DNA from: an uncultured Latescibacterota bacterium
GTDB lineage: Bacteria > Latescibacterota > UBA2968 > UBA8231
Direction: 5' to 3'
Assembly (NCBI GenBank): GCA_958295495.1
Contig: OY282352.1
Location: 2,542,001-2,606,000 of the forward strand
Length of the DNA: 64,000 bases
Shown here: positions 27,181 to 35,961 of the stretch, piece by piece
How positions within the stretch are numbered: position 1 is the stretch's first letter
How the letters are laid out: each line of letters begins with the position of its first letter
Made by a program: the position numbers and the translations under genes
The notes under the pieces: generated by a model
The model's input: the letters and a program-made list of their open reading frames with translations, nothing else
Databases searched by the model: none
Told to the model about the DNA's origin: nothing

Positions 27181-28961
27181 GACCGGCCGTAGTTGAGGCG
27201 GTGGAGCCGCGCATAGATGCCGCCTTGAAGCAACAGATCTTCGTGGCGGCCCCGCTCGCGCACCTCGCCGCGGTGCATCACCAAAATTTGGTCGGCGTTG
27301 CGGATGGTAGAGAGGCGATGGGCGATGACGATGGAAGTGCGCTCGTGCATCAGCTTGGCGATGGCGTCTTGGATGAGCTGTTCGGTTTCGGTGTCGATGC
27401 TGGAGGTGGCCTCGTCGAGGACGAGGATTTCCGGATCGAAGGCGAGTGCGCGGGCAAAGGCCAACAACTGGCGCTGTCCGGCCGACAGGGTCGAGCCGCC
27501 TTCGGCTACGGCGTGGGCATAGCCTTGGGAGAGGCGTTCGATAAAGGGCGCGGCGTTGACGTAGCGGGCGGCGCGCTCGACTTGGGCGTCGTCGATGGCG
27601 GCCTCGCCGAGCCGGATGTTGCCGCTGATATTCCCCGAAAACAAGAACACCTCCTGCTGGACGATGCTGATGCGGCGGCGCAATTCGGCCGCATGCCACT
27701 GGCGCACGTCGCGGCCATCGACGAGGACTTCTCCGCGCTGGATGTCGTAGAAGCGGCAGAGGAGGCTGACGATGGTGGTTTTGCCCGAGCCGGTGGCCCC
27801 GACCAATGCTAGGCTCTGCCCGGCCTTTAGTTCAAACGAGACATCCTTGAGAATCCAGTCTTCGGCCGTTGGATCGTACTTAAAGAACACGTTGCGGAAT
27901 TCAATCGCGCCGCCGCGGCTCGTCGCCGGCAGGTTGCGCTGCGGTCCGCCTGCGGGTTCACCGGGGACGGCCAACAACTCGAAGACGCGCTCGGACGCGG
28001 CCATGGCGCTCTGCAACAGGGCATAGCGGTCGGAGATGTCCATGATCGGGCGGAAGAAGCGGCGGATGTACTGGAGAAAGGCCACCAGCACCCCCAGCTC
28101 GACGCGGCCGTCGATCACGTCTGAGGCCCCGTACCATAAGATAAGTGCCATGCCGACGGTGCCGAGGAACTCGGTGAAGGGGAAGAAGAGGGCATAGCAG
28201 TAGATCTCGCGGTCTTCGGCGCGGCGATAGGGCAGGTGCTCGACGTCGAAGTCGCGCAAATTGCGTCGCTGGCGGTTGAAGAGCTGGACCACCTCCACGC
28301 CGGTGATGTTCTCCTGCAAATAGGCATTGAGCCTCGCTAGGCGCGTGCGCAGCTCGCGATAGGCGCGCATGGCAAGGCCCTGGAGGTAGAAGGTCGAGAC
28401 GGCGATGACCGGGACTACCGTGCAGCAGATCAGGGCCAGCTCAAAGTCGATATAGGCCATGAAGCCGGCGATGGCCAGCAGGGTGAAAAGGTCCATAAAG
28501 ACCGAGACGATGCCCTCGCTGAAAAACTCGTTGAGGGCGTCGATGTCGTTGGTGGTGCGGGTCATAATCCGGCCCAGCGGCGTGCGGTCGAAGTAGCGCA
28601 GCGGCAGCTTTTGCAGATGGGCGAAGAGGTCGCGGCGCATGTCGTACATGACGCGCTGGCCGATCATGCCGGTGACCAAGGTCTGGGCGTATTGAGCACC
28701 GTACTGCACGGCGACGCTGCCAAAGAAGGCTGCGATCATCCACCGCAACCCCACCCAATCGCCGATGGCGATGTAGTCGTCAACAGCCACCTGCGTCAGA
28801 TAGGGACCGATTTGTCCGGTACCGGCGGCGAGGGCGATGGTGCCGAAGGCGAGAACCATCTGCCCACGGTGGGGTTTGAGATACCCCAAAAGTTGCAGCG
28901 TCAGCCCCAAGTTGAAGGCGCGTTCTTGGATTTCTTCTTCTTTGTTGAGTTCGGTGCTCAC
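27177..28961 (-). CDS. ABC exporter half-transporter, second subunit of a heterodimer
   Basis: 594 residues: six-helix transmembrane domain, then a nucleotide-binding domain with Walker A 'GATGSGKTTIV', signature 'LSAGQRQLLAFARAL' and Walker B 'ILVLDEATSSID'. Walker B keeps the catalytic Glu, but the signature has Ala for the second Gly. Starts at a GTG overlapping the stop of the partner gene. With that partner it forms a LmrCD/TmrAB-type heterodimer having one consensus and one degenerate ATP site. The exported substrate is unknown; drugs or lipids are usual for the family. Confidence 0.92.
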   Translation of the reverse strand: MSTELNKEEEIQERAFNLGLTLQLLGYLKPHRGQMVLAFGTIALAAGTGQIGPYLTQVAVDDYIAIGDWVGLRWMIAAFFGSVAVQYGAQYAQTLVTGMIGQRVMYDMRRDLFAHLQKLPLRYFDRTPLGRIMTRTTNDIDALNEFFSEGIVSVFMDLFTLLAIAGFMAYIDFELALICCTVVPVIAVSTFYLQGLAMRAYRELRTRLARLNAYLQENITGVEVVQLFNRQRRNLRDFDVEHLPYRRAEDREIYCYALFFPFTEFLGTVGMALILWYGASDVIDGRVELGVLVAFLQYIRRFFRPIMDISDRYALLQSAMAASERVFELLAVPGEPAGGPQRNLPATSRGGAIEFRNVFFKYDPTAEDWILKDVSFELKAGQSLALVGATGSGKTTIVSLLCRFYDIQRGEVLVDGRDVRQWHAAELRRRISIVQQEVFLFSGNISGNIRLGEAAIDDAQVERAARYVNAAPFIERLSQGYAHAVAEGGSTLSAGQRQLLAFARALAFDPEILVLDEATSSIDTETEQLIQDAIAKLMHERTSIVIAHRLSTIRNADQILVMHRGEVRERGRHEDLLLQGGIYARLHRLNYGRS

Positions 28962-30697
28962 AGCGTTTCTAGCTCGGCGCTAAGCTGCTGCTGCTGGTAC
29001 AGCTCGGCGTAGAAGCCTCGGCTGCGGACCAGCTCGTCGTGGGTGCCCTGCTCGGCGATGTGGCCTTCCTCTAAGACGACGATGTAATCGGCGTGGCGCA
29101 GGGTCGAGATGCGGTGGGCGATGATGAGGGTGGTGCGGCCCTGCATGAGGGTGTGCAAGTGGTCGAGGATAGCTTCCTCAGTGTGGGTGTCCACCGCGGA
29201 GAGCGCGTCGTCGAGGATGAGAATCTGCGGGCGGCGAATGAGTGCCCGGGCCAAGGTCGTGCGCTGCTTCTGGCCGCCGGACAGGGTGACGCCGCGCTCG
29301 CCGATGAGGGTGTCGAAGCCCTCGTCGAATTGGTCGATGTCCTTTTTGAGTTGGGCCTTTTCGGCCGCGGCGCGGATCTGGGCCTCTGCCGCAGAGTCCG
29401 CGCCGTAGGCGATGTTGGCGTTGAGGGTATTGGAAAATAGAAAGGGATTTTGCGGGACGTAGCCGATGGCGTCGCGCAAGGTCGCTAGGGGCCATTCCTC
29501 GATCGGCACCCCGTCGATGAATAGCTGCCCCGGCCCCGCTTGGATCAAGCGCGGCACGAGGCGCGCTAGGGTGGTCTTGCCCGAGCCGACCCGGCCGATG
29601 ATCCCAAGGGTCGTGCCTGGGGGAATATCGAGATCAATCTGGTGTAGGACTTGCTCCTTGCCGTAGGAGAAACTGAGCTTGCGGAAGGCGATGTGCCCGG
29701 CGATTGGGCGCGGGTTGGCCGGGGGCAGGGCGTGGTCTTGGATCTCAGGTTCGACCGCGAGGATCTCGTTGATGCGCTGCATGGACACGAGGGCGCGCTG
29801 GGCGCGGTCGATGACCCAGCCGGTGTACATGATCGGGCGGATGAGTTGGGTCAGGTAGGCGTTGAAGGCGACGAACGTCCCCAAGCTGAGTTCGCCGTCG
29901 ATGACCGTGCGCCCGCCCAGCCACAAGTTCAGCCCCAAGCAGAGCGAGGCGATGACATAGGAGAGCGGCCGGTAGTTGGCGCGCGTGAGGATGTAGGCGC
30001 GGTTTTTTTCGAGGTACGTTAGGTTGAGCCGGTCGAACGCGGCGTTTTGCGCTGGCTCTTGGGTGTAGGCCCTGACCACGCGGATGCCGGAGAGATTTTC
30101 TTGGATGAAGGTGCTGATCCGACCGAAGTATTCTTGGATGGCCTTGTAGCGGGTGTTGATGACCGCGGCGATGCGGATCATCACGACGCTAAAAAGCGGC
30201 ATGGGCAGCAGCACTAGCAGGGCCAACTTCCAGTCGAGCAGGCACATACAGGCGAGCGTGAAGGTCAGCCCCAAGGCGGTATCGACGATGCCGCGAATGC
30301 CATAGACGCAAAAAATGTGCACAGAGTGGAGATCGTTGGTCGCCCGCGCCATGAGGTCGCCGGTGCGGCGCTGCTGGTAGTACGAGAGCGGCAGCTTGAG
30401 CAGGTGGGCAAAATAGGCGGTGCGGATGTCGTATTCGATGCGGTTGGCAGCGCGGCCCAACAGCATCCGCATGGCATAGCCGCACAAAGCCACGCCTAGG
30501 GCGTAGGCGACGATGTAGAAGACGTAGGTCTCGATTTCCCCGGAGGCGGTATCCGTCGCCGCAACCGCATCGACGGCATCGCCCACCAGTAGCGGGATGC
30601 GCGCCGTCGCCGCTTGTCCCAGCCCAATGCAGAGCGCACCGAGTAGGATGCGGTCCCGATAGGGACGGACGTATTGGGAAAACGGACCAAACATCAA
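28958..30697 (-). CDS. ABC exporter half-transporter, first subunit of a heterodimer (degenerate ATP site)
   Basis: 579 residues: transmembrane domain ('SYYQQRRTGDLMARATNDLH' coupling region) and nucleotide-binding domain with Walker A 'GRVGSGKTTLARLV', signature 'LSGGQKQRTTLARAL' and Walker B 'LILDDALSAVD'. The catalytic Glu after Walker B is Asp. Together with the altered LSAGQ of the partner this places both changes in the same composite site, as in known heterodimeric exporters. Start overlaps the rdgB stop by four bases; stop overlaps the partner start. Confidence 0.92.
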   Translation of the reverse strand: MMFGPFSQYVRPYRDRILLGALCIGLGQAATARIPLLVGDAVDAVAATDTASGEIETYVFYIVAYALGVALCGYAMRMLLGRAANRIEYDIRTAYFAHLLKLPLSYYQQRRTGDLMARATNDLHSVHIFCVYGIRGIVDTALGLTFTLACMCLLDWKLALLVLLPMPLFSVVMIRIAAVINTRYKAIQEYFGRISTFIQENLSGIRVVRAYTQEPAQNAAFDRLNLTYLEKNRAYILTRANYRPLSYVIASLCLGLNLWLGGRTVIDGELSLGTFVAFNAYLTQLIRPIMYTGWVIDRAQRALVSMQRINEILAVEPEIQDHALPPANPRPIAGHIAFRKLSFSYGKEQVLHQIDLDIPPGTTLGIIGRVGSGKTTLARLVPRLIQAGPGQLFIDGVPIEEWPLATLRDAIGYVPQNPFLFSNTLNANIAYGADSAAEAQIRAAAEKAQLKKDIDQFDEGFDTLIGERGVTLSGGQKQRTTLARALIRRPQILILDDALSAVDTHTEEAILDHLHTLMQGRTTLIIAHRISTLRHADYIVVLEEGHIAEQGTHDELVRSRGFYAELYQQQQLSAELETL

Positions 30698-31302
30698 AAG
30701 GCGCGGGCGAGTTCGGGAAAGGTGCTGGCGAGGAGCGGGCGCATGGCCGCCAGTGCTTGGGCGCGGTGACTGAGGCGATTTTTTATTTGCAGGTCGAGCT
30801 GGGCCATGGTCTTGGCGTAGGCGGGCACAAAAAAGACTGGATCGTAGCCAAAGCCGTTGGTCCCGGCTGGGGCCGGGGCGATTAGCCCTTCACACGTGCC
30901 TTCGGCTTGGCACTGGCGGCCGTCGGGGCTTACTGCGCAGAGGACGCAGCGGAACCTAGCGCGGCGTTGCGCTGGCGCGGGATAGGGCGCAAGCTGAGCG
31001 AGCAAGAGCCGGCAGCGGCCGGCGTCGTCGAGGTCGGGGCCGCCGTAGCGGGCCGAGTAGAGCCCGGGTGCGCCGCCGAGGGCATTGACCTCAAGCCCGG
31101 AGTCGTCGGCAAGGGCAATCTGGCCGCTGGCCGCTGCATAGGCGCGGGCCTTGAGCTGGGCGTTGGCGGCAAAGGTCTGGCCGGTTTCCTCGACACAGAG
31201 CTGTAAGCCGAGTTCGGCCGGCGCAACGACCTCGACATCGGCAAACAGGGCGCGGACTTCGCGGAGCTTGCCGGCGTTGTTCGAGGCCAACAGCAGCGCC
31301 AT
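30694..31302 (-). CDS. rdgB: dITP/XTP pyrophosphatase (RdgB/HAM1)
   Basis: 202 residues. 'MALLLASNNAGKLREVRALF' is the HAM1 start with the conserved SNN-GK; 'ALADDSGLEVNALGGAPGLY' and 'ARYGG' follow, and the C-terminal 'GTNGFGYDPVFFVP' and 'NRLSHRAQAL' complete the active site. It hydrolyses non-canonical purine triphosphates such as dITP and XTP to keep them out of DNA. It lies seven bases after the TPR gene and overlaps the ABC exporter gene by four bases, so the minus-strand genes from 32643 downward look like one operon. Confidence 0.95.
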   Translation of the reverse strand: MALLLASNNAGKLREVRALFADVEVVAPAELGLQLCVEETGQTFAANAQLKARAYAAASGQIALADDSGLEVNALGGAPGLYSARYGGPDLDDAGRCRLLLAQLAPYPAPAQRRARFRCVLCAVSPDGRQCQAEGTCEGLIAPAPAGTNGFGYDPVFFVPAYAKTMAQLDLQIKNRLSHRAQALAAMRPLLASTFPELARAF

Positions 31303-31308
31303 TGCGGC

Positions 31309-32367
31309 CTATTGGGGCTGCTCGTCGATCTCTGCGAGTTTGCTCGCTGCGTAGTCCTTGTAGCGGCTGCTTTTCACCGCTAGGTTGTACCAGCGCCGCG
31401 CTTCCTCCCATTGGCCTAACTGAAAATGTGCGTCGCCCAGCAGCACTTCGGCGGCTCGGTAATCGGCTTGGCAACTGGTGGCGCGCCGGCTGTACTCAAT
31501 GGCTTGGCGGAAGTTGCCCATGCCGTAGTGAGCCTCGCTCAGCCGGTAATACGTCTCGCAGTAGGCGTCGTCTAGAGCGGCTGCTTTGTTCAGTGGGGCA
31601 ATAGCCTCTTGGAAACGGCCGAGTTGGTTGAGCGCAATGCCGAGCAAGCGGTGCCCTTCGGCATACTTGTCGTCGATCTTTAGGGCCTTTTGCAAAAGCG
31701 GTACGATGCTCTCTAGGTCTTGAGTATCGAACTTCACCCGCGCCAAGTCGCCGTATGATTCCATGTACGTGGGGTCGGCCTCTATGGAACGCTGGTAGGT
31801 GACGATGGATTTGCCGTAGTCGCCACTGAGGCGCTGGATGTCGCCGAGGGCATTGTAGGGTCTGGCGTCGGTGGGATCGGCTGCTATGGCCTCGGCAAAG
31901 GCCACTTTGGCCTTGTCTTTCTCGTGCAAGCCACTGTGGGCAAGGCCCGTCACGTAGAGGGCTTGGGCGCTTTGCGGGCTGAAGTCGCGCGCTTTAGTAA
32001 AATAGTTGATGGACTCGCGGTATTTCTTTTGGCGAAAGCTGTTGAGGGCGGCCTTTTGATAGAGCTGGCCCAGTGCCTTAGCGGCCTGCTCCGACTTGGT
32101 GCCGAGGGCATGGGCCGCGGTAAAGCTGCCGATGGCTTTGTCGTACTCGTTGAGGGCCTTGTAGGAAATGCCGAGGACGTAGTGGGCGTTTCCGTAGGAG
32201 GAATCGGCCGCCACGGCCTTTTCTAGCTCGATGGCGGCGTTGCGAAAGCTACCCTTCTTGACCAAGTCGTAGCCCGTGCGGAAAAAGTTGAGGGCTTCGG
32301 GCGACTGGGCGAGGGCCGGTGCGCTCAAAAGCGCGAGGGCGAGACTGAGCAAGCGGCAGTACTTCAA
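31309..32367 (-). CDS. Secreted or periplasmic TPR-repeat protein
   Basis: 352 residues. A signal peptide ('LLSLALALLSAPALAQ') is followed by about nine tetratricopeptide repeats, for example 'YGNAHYVLGISYKALNEYDK' and 'ARPYNALGDIQRLSGDYGKS'. The start is a TTG at 32367 with a strong AGGAGG eight bases upstream, which decides it. Such proteins scaffold envelope complexes; no specific partner is evident. It follows the SelW-like gene by 42 bases on the same strand. Confidence 0.88.
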   Translation of the reverse strand: MKYCRLLSLALALLSAPALAQSPEALNFFRTGYDLVKKGSFRNAAIELEKAVAADSSYGNAHYVLGISYKALNEYDKAIGSFTAAHALGTKSEQAAKALGQLYQKAALNSFRQKKYRESINYFTKARDFSPQSAQALYVTGLAHSGLHEKDKAKVAFAEAIAADPTDARPYNALGDIQRLSGDYGKSIVTYQRSIEADPTYMESYGDLARVKFDTQDLESIVPLLQKALKIDDKYAEGHRLLGIALNQLGRFQEAIAPLNKAAALDDAYCETYYRLSEAHYGMGNFRQAIEYSRRATSCQADYRAAEVLLGDAHFQLGQWEEARRWYNLAVKSSRYKDYAASKLAEIDEQPQ

Positions 32368-32409
32368 AGCGGGTCCTCCTATACAATGGTAAAAGACGTA
32401 GGCAAGCTC

Positions 32410-32643
32410 TTAGCGGCGGTCGTCGAGCCGGGACTCGACTTCGCCGCGGTCGGGAAAGCGGCCTTCTTGCAGCTTGGAAAAGATCAGCTCGCCATCGAGG
32501 CTGAGTTCAAACCGCCCCCGGTCTGAGGGCACTAGCGAGAAGGTGGCGATGTCTTTCTTGTAGGCGACTAGTAGCTGTTCCGCCAAACTGGCGGCTCTGT
32601 TTTCGTAGCCTCAAGCAGAGCAGTAAACGAGTTCCAAGTTCAC
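32410..32643 (-). CDS. SelW/Rdx-family selenoprotein with CxxU motif
   Basis: 77 residues, encoded across an in-frame TGA at 32611-32613. From a GTG at 32643 with GGAGG six bases upstream the frame reads 'NLELVYCSA-U-GYENRAAS', giving CxxU at residues 8-11, then 'LAEQLLVAYKK', 'LVPSDRGRFELSLDG' and 'IFSKLQEGRFPDRGEVESRL'. This is the SelW/Rdx thioredoxin-like family: short, beta-alpha-beta, CxxC or CxxU near the start and 'G-F-E-V-x-x-dG' and 'FSK-GrFP' blocks. Members are thought to be thiol redox proteins. A compact SECIS hairpin follows the UGA. The gene is missed if TGA is read as stop. Confidence 0.9.
32580..32613 (-). promoter_or_regulatory. Candidate SECIS hairpin of the SelW-like gene
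   Basis: Sixteen bases after the UGA comes CCGCCA, loop GUU, UGGCGG: a perfect 6-bp stem with GU in the apical loop. The distance from UGA to the loop (22 bases) is close to that in selD (23). Fits bacterial SECIS rules; drawn by eye. Confidence 0.7.
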
Positions 32644-32848
32644 GGGGAACCTCCTGTGGAATAGGGGTTGAAAAGTATAAAAGTCACTAGGAAGATTGTC
32701 AAAGACGAGGGCCTAGTGCGGTGGACGGCGTTATGGGTGGCCCTTATTTTAATACGTACCATATCATATATAATTGAATAAACGGTAGCCTCCGCAAACT
32801 CCTTAGACGCTTCCATACATATCTAAATCACTGAATAGAGAACGCGGT

Positions 32849-33766
32849 ATGGCCGGCACTTTTTTTGAGAAACAAAAATTTGGCAGCAGTACGCGACTCG
32901 CCCTTTGGGCCTTGCTGCTGTGCGCGGGCTTGGGCATCGGGTGTGGAGGCCCTTCGCCGGAAGAGTACATTCACCAGCTCAAGAGCAAGCAAAAAGCCGA
33001 GCGCATCAAAGCCGCCAACCAGCTCATCCGCTTCGACGCCGACGAGGTCGTTCCCCTGCTGATTGAGGAAGCCGACTCCGGCTACATCCGCGTGCGGTTT
33101 GAGGTGATGCACCTGTTGGGTCGCTTTAAGGACGAACGCGCCGTGCCGACTTTGGTCGCGGCCCTGAAAGACCAGTCGCCGCGGGTAGCAGCGGCTGCTG
33201 CGTGGGCGCTGGGCCAGATCGGCTCGCCTGACGCGCTCGCCCCGCTGCTCAAGTACGTGCGCGATCCCACGGTAGAAGTGCGCCAATACGTACTCGGTGC
33301 GCTCGGCTCGTGCCATTCGTACGAAGCCGAGCCGGCCTTGAGCGACTCGGCCTTTCGCGTGGTGCGCCGCGCCTTGCGCGCCCCCGAGCCCAAGTGGCGG
33401 GTCGCCGCCTTGCAGAGCCTGCGCGCCTACGGGTACCGCGACACAGTGGAAGAAGTCATTCGCATGTCGCTGGATCCCTCCGACGAAGTGCGCTACGTGG
33501 CCGTGCAGGCCCTTGGCCAGATAGGCCGTACGCCGCTCCGCCGGCCCGCTCGCAACGCCATCTACGAGGCCCTGCTGGTTGCCCTCGACGCCGACGAACT
33601 CCAGAGCATCCGCAGCAAGGCCGTGCATGCTCTCGCCGTGGTGGGCGATGCGCGGGCCGTGCCGCACTTGCAGCGGCTGATGCGGGAGGGCACGGAAAAA
33701 GACCAAATCGCGGCGCGGCAAGCTCTGTACAAGCTAAGCCCCCAAGTAGCAGAGACGATGAACTGA
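32849..33766 (+). CDS. HEAT-repeat lipoprotein
   Basis: 305 residues. The N-terminus is a lipoprotein signal ending 'LLLCAGLGIGCGG', with the lipobox Cys at about residue 32. The body is HEAT/PBS-type helical repeats of about 30 residues ('VPTLVAALKDQSPRVAAAAA', 'WALGQIGSPDALAPLLKYV'). Likely a membrane-anchored scaffold on the periplasmic side; partner unknown. It is 12 bases before hisG and may be co-transcribed with the his genes. The 205 bases upstream to the SelW-like gene are AT-rich and hold the likely divergent promoters. Confidence 0.87.
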   Translation: MAGTFFEKQKFGSSTRLALWALLLCAGLGIGCGGPSPEEYIHQLKSKQKAERIKAANQLIRFDADEVVPLLIEEADSGYIRVRFEVMHLLGRFKDERAVPTLVAALKDQSPRVAAAAAWALGQIGSPDALAPLLKYVRDPTVEVRQYVLGALGSCHSYEAEPALSDSAFRVVRRALRAPEPKWRVAALQSLRAYGYRDTVEEVIRMSLDPSDEVRYVAVQALGQIGRTPLRRPARNAIYEALLVALDADELQSIRSKAVHALAVVGDARAVPHLQRLMREGTEKDQIAARQALYKLSPQVAETMN

Positions 33767-33778
33767 GCAAGGAGCGAG

Positions 33779-34657
33779 ATGAAGGAATTGAAGATCGGCT
33801 TCCCGTCCGGGAGCTTGAAGGAGTCCACGTTTGACCTGTTTGTCCGCGCCGGCTATCGAGTGCGGCTCGCGTCGCGCTCGTACGTGCCCGACATCGACGA
33901 TCCTCAGCTTTCGGGCCTAATGTTCCGGGCGCAGGAAATTGCCCAGTACGTGGCGCGCGGCGTCGTCGATGTGGGCCTGACGGGCCGAGACTGGATTCTC
34001 GAAAGCGCGGCCGATGTAGTCGAGATCGGCGAGCTAACGTACAGCAAGAGTACGGCGCGGCCCTTGCGCTGGGTCATTGCCGTGCCCGAGGATTCCGCCA
34101 TCCAATGCGTCGAAGACCTGCAGGGCCACCGCATCGCCAGCGAGTTGGTCGGGGTGACGCGCCGCTTCTTGCAGGGGCGCGGCGTGGAGGCCGAGGTGGA
34201 GTTTTCGTGGGGCACGACCGAGGTCAAGGCCGGCATTCCCGGGCTGGTGGACGCCGTCGTCGAGGCGACCGAGACGGGCGCATCGCTCAAGGCCAACCGG
34301 CTGCGCATCGTCGATACGGTCTGCGAATCGACTCCGCGCTTGATCGCCAACAAGGCCGCGTGGGCCGATGGCTGGAAGCGGGAGAAGGCCGAGAATTTGC
34401 TGATGCTGCTCAAGGGTGCGCTCGAAGCCGAGCACAAGGTCGGCCTCAAGATGAACGTGCCGCGCGCCCAGCTCGACCGCGTCATCGCCCGGCTGCCGGC
34501 TCTGCACACGCCCACGGTCTCCAGCCAGATGGACTCCGAGTGGGTCGCGCTAGAAATCGTCGCCGACGAGCGCGTGGTGCGCGAGCTCATTCCCCAGCTC
34601 AAGCGGCTCGGGGCCGAAGGCATCATCGAATACCCGCTCAACAAGGTCGTGTATTGA
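33779..34657 (+). CDS. hisG: ATP phosphoribosyltransferase HisG, long form
   Basis: 292 residues, the length of the long HisG form with a C-terminal regulatory ACT-like domain. 'LKIGFPSGSLKESTFDLF' opens the catalytic part, 'VARGVVDVGLTGRDWI' is the family block, and 'DAVVEATETGASLKANRLRI' is the PRPP-binding loop region. The last 75 residues ('HKVGLKMNVPRAQLDRV') are the histidine-sensing domain. First step of histidine biosynthesis, feedback-inhibited by His. An AAGGAG ribosome site precedes the ATG. The stop overlaps the hisD start (TGATG). Confidence 0.95.
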   Translation: MKELKIGFPSGSLKESTFDLFVRAGYRVRLASRSYVPDIDDPQLSGLMFRAQEIAQYVARGVVDVGLTGRDWILESAADVVEIGELTYSKSTARPLRWVIAVPEDSAIQCVEDLQGHRIASELVGVTRRFLQGRGVEAEVEFSWGTTEVKAGIPGLVDAVVEATETGASLKANRLRIVDTVCESTPRLIANKAAWADGWKREKAENLLMLLKGALEAEHKVGLKMNVPRAQLDRVIARLPALHTPTVSSQMDSEWVALEIVADERVVRELIPQLKRLGAEGIIEYPLNKVVY

Positions 34658-35961
34658 TGGTGCCCATTGCGTCCTATCCCTCTGAGCCGCTGGCCGCCCC
34701 GCTGGCTGCCCTGTTGGCTCGCCGCCCCGAATCCAACCCCGAGCTCGAGGACGCCGTGAGGGACATTTTACGGCGGGTGCGGGAAGAAGGCGATGCCGCG
34801 CTGTGTGCGCTGACGCAGCGCTTCGATGGCGTGGAGGCGTGCCCCGGGCAGTTGCGGGTGCCGGCGTCCGTGCTCGCCGAGGCCGAGGCCGCGCTCGATC
34901 CGAGCTTGCGCGTCTCTATGGAGGCGGCGGTAGCCAATATCCGCGCCTTCCACGAGCGGCAAAAACTCAACTCTTGGTTTGTCGAAGACGGCGAAGGGGT
35001 AGTGCTGGGCAAGAAAATCGCGCCCATTGAGCGGGTGGGGCTGTGCGTACCGGCCGGCGAGGTGCCCCTGTTTTCGAGCCTGCTGATGACGGCCGTGCCC
35101 GCGCAGGTGGCTGGCGTGGACCAGCTCTGCGTGGTCACGCCGCCGGTCGCGGCCGGCCGGCCCGCCCCAGTAATTGCGGCTGCCGCGCGCCTGTTGGGTA
35201 TTGACGAGGTGTACGCGGTGGGCGGGGCGCAGGCCGTGGCCGCCCTTGCCTATGGCACGGAGAGTATCCCGCCGGTCCACAAGATCGTCGGCCCAGGTTC
35301 TCCCTATACGGTGGCTGCACAGCGGCAGGTCTTCGGCGCGGTGGGCATCGCGCTGTTGCCCGGTCCATCGGAAATTGTGGTGCTTGCCGACGAAGGGGCC
35401 GACCCGCGTTGGGTAGCCGCGGATTTATTGGCGCAAGCCGAGCACGGCTGGGGGGTGGCGGCCGTGTGCATCACGGATTGCGCGGCCTTGGCGCACCGCG
35501 TACAAGCGGAACTCGAAGCGCAACGAGAAGCTCTGCCGCGCCATTCAATTATAGATAGTGCCCTAGAAGAATACGGCGCGATTGTCGTGGTGCCTAGCCT
35601 CGAAGTGGGGATCGAGTTGCTCAACCGCCTAGCGCCGGAACACGCCGAATTGCAGGTGGCCGACCCGTGGCGCTGGATTGACGCCATTCGCCACTGCGGC
35701 GCACTGTTCCTCGGCGCAGCTTCCACCGAGCCGGTCGGCGATTACTTTGCCGGCACCAATCACGTGCTGCCGACGCAAGGCGCGGCCCGCTACGCCTCGT
35801 CGTTGGGTTGGGTCGATTTCGTCAAGACGACGAGCATCATCGCCTATACTCCCGAGCGCTTGGCCCATACAGCCGAGCACATCGCCCGCATGGCGCAGGC
35901 CGAGGGCCTTGAGGCCCACGCGCAAGCCGTCCGCATCCGCCAACAGAGAACCGCACCGTGA
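34657..35961 (+). CDS. hisD: Histidinol dehydrogenase HisD
   Basis: 434 residues from the ATG overlapping the hisG stop; the open frame extends upstream within hisG but that is a shadow. 'RVGLCVPAGEVPLFSSLLMT', 'VYAVGGAQAVAALAYGTESI', 'KIVGPGSPYTVAAQRQVF' and 'GPSEIVVLADE' are hallmark blocks; the catalytic Glu-His pair is in 'RLAPEHAELQV' and the zinc-site His near 'GTNHVLPT'. Oxidises L-histidinol to histidine in two NAD steps. The stop overlaps the hisB GTG by four bases. Confidence 0.96.
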   Translation: MVPIASYPSEPLAAPLAALLARRPESNPELEDAVRDILRRVREEGDAALCALTQRFDGVEACPGQLRVPASVLAEAEAALDPSLRVSMEAAVANIRAFHERQKLNSWFVEDGEGVVLGKKIAPIERVGLCVPAGEVPLFSSLLMTAVPAQVAGVDQLCVVTPPVAAGRPAPVIAAAARLLGIDEVYAVGGAQAVAALAYGTESIPPVHKIVGPGSPYTVAAQRQVFGAVGIALLPGPSEIVVLADEGADPRWVAADLLAQAEHGWGVAAVCITDCAALAHRVQAELEAQREALPRHSIIDSALEEYGAIVVVPSLEVGIELLNRLAPEHAELQVADPWRWIDAIRHCGALFLGAASTEPVGDYFAGTNHVLPTQGAARYASSLGWVDFVKTTSIIAYTPERLAHTAEHIARMAQAEGLEAHAQAVRIRQQRTAP

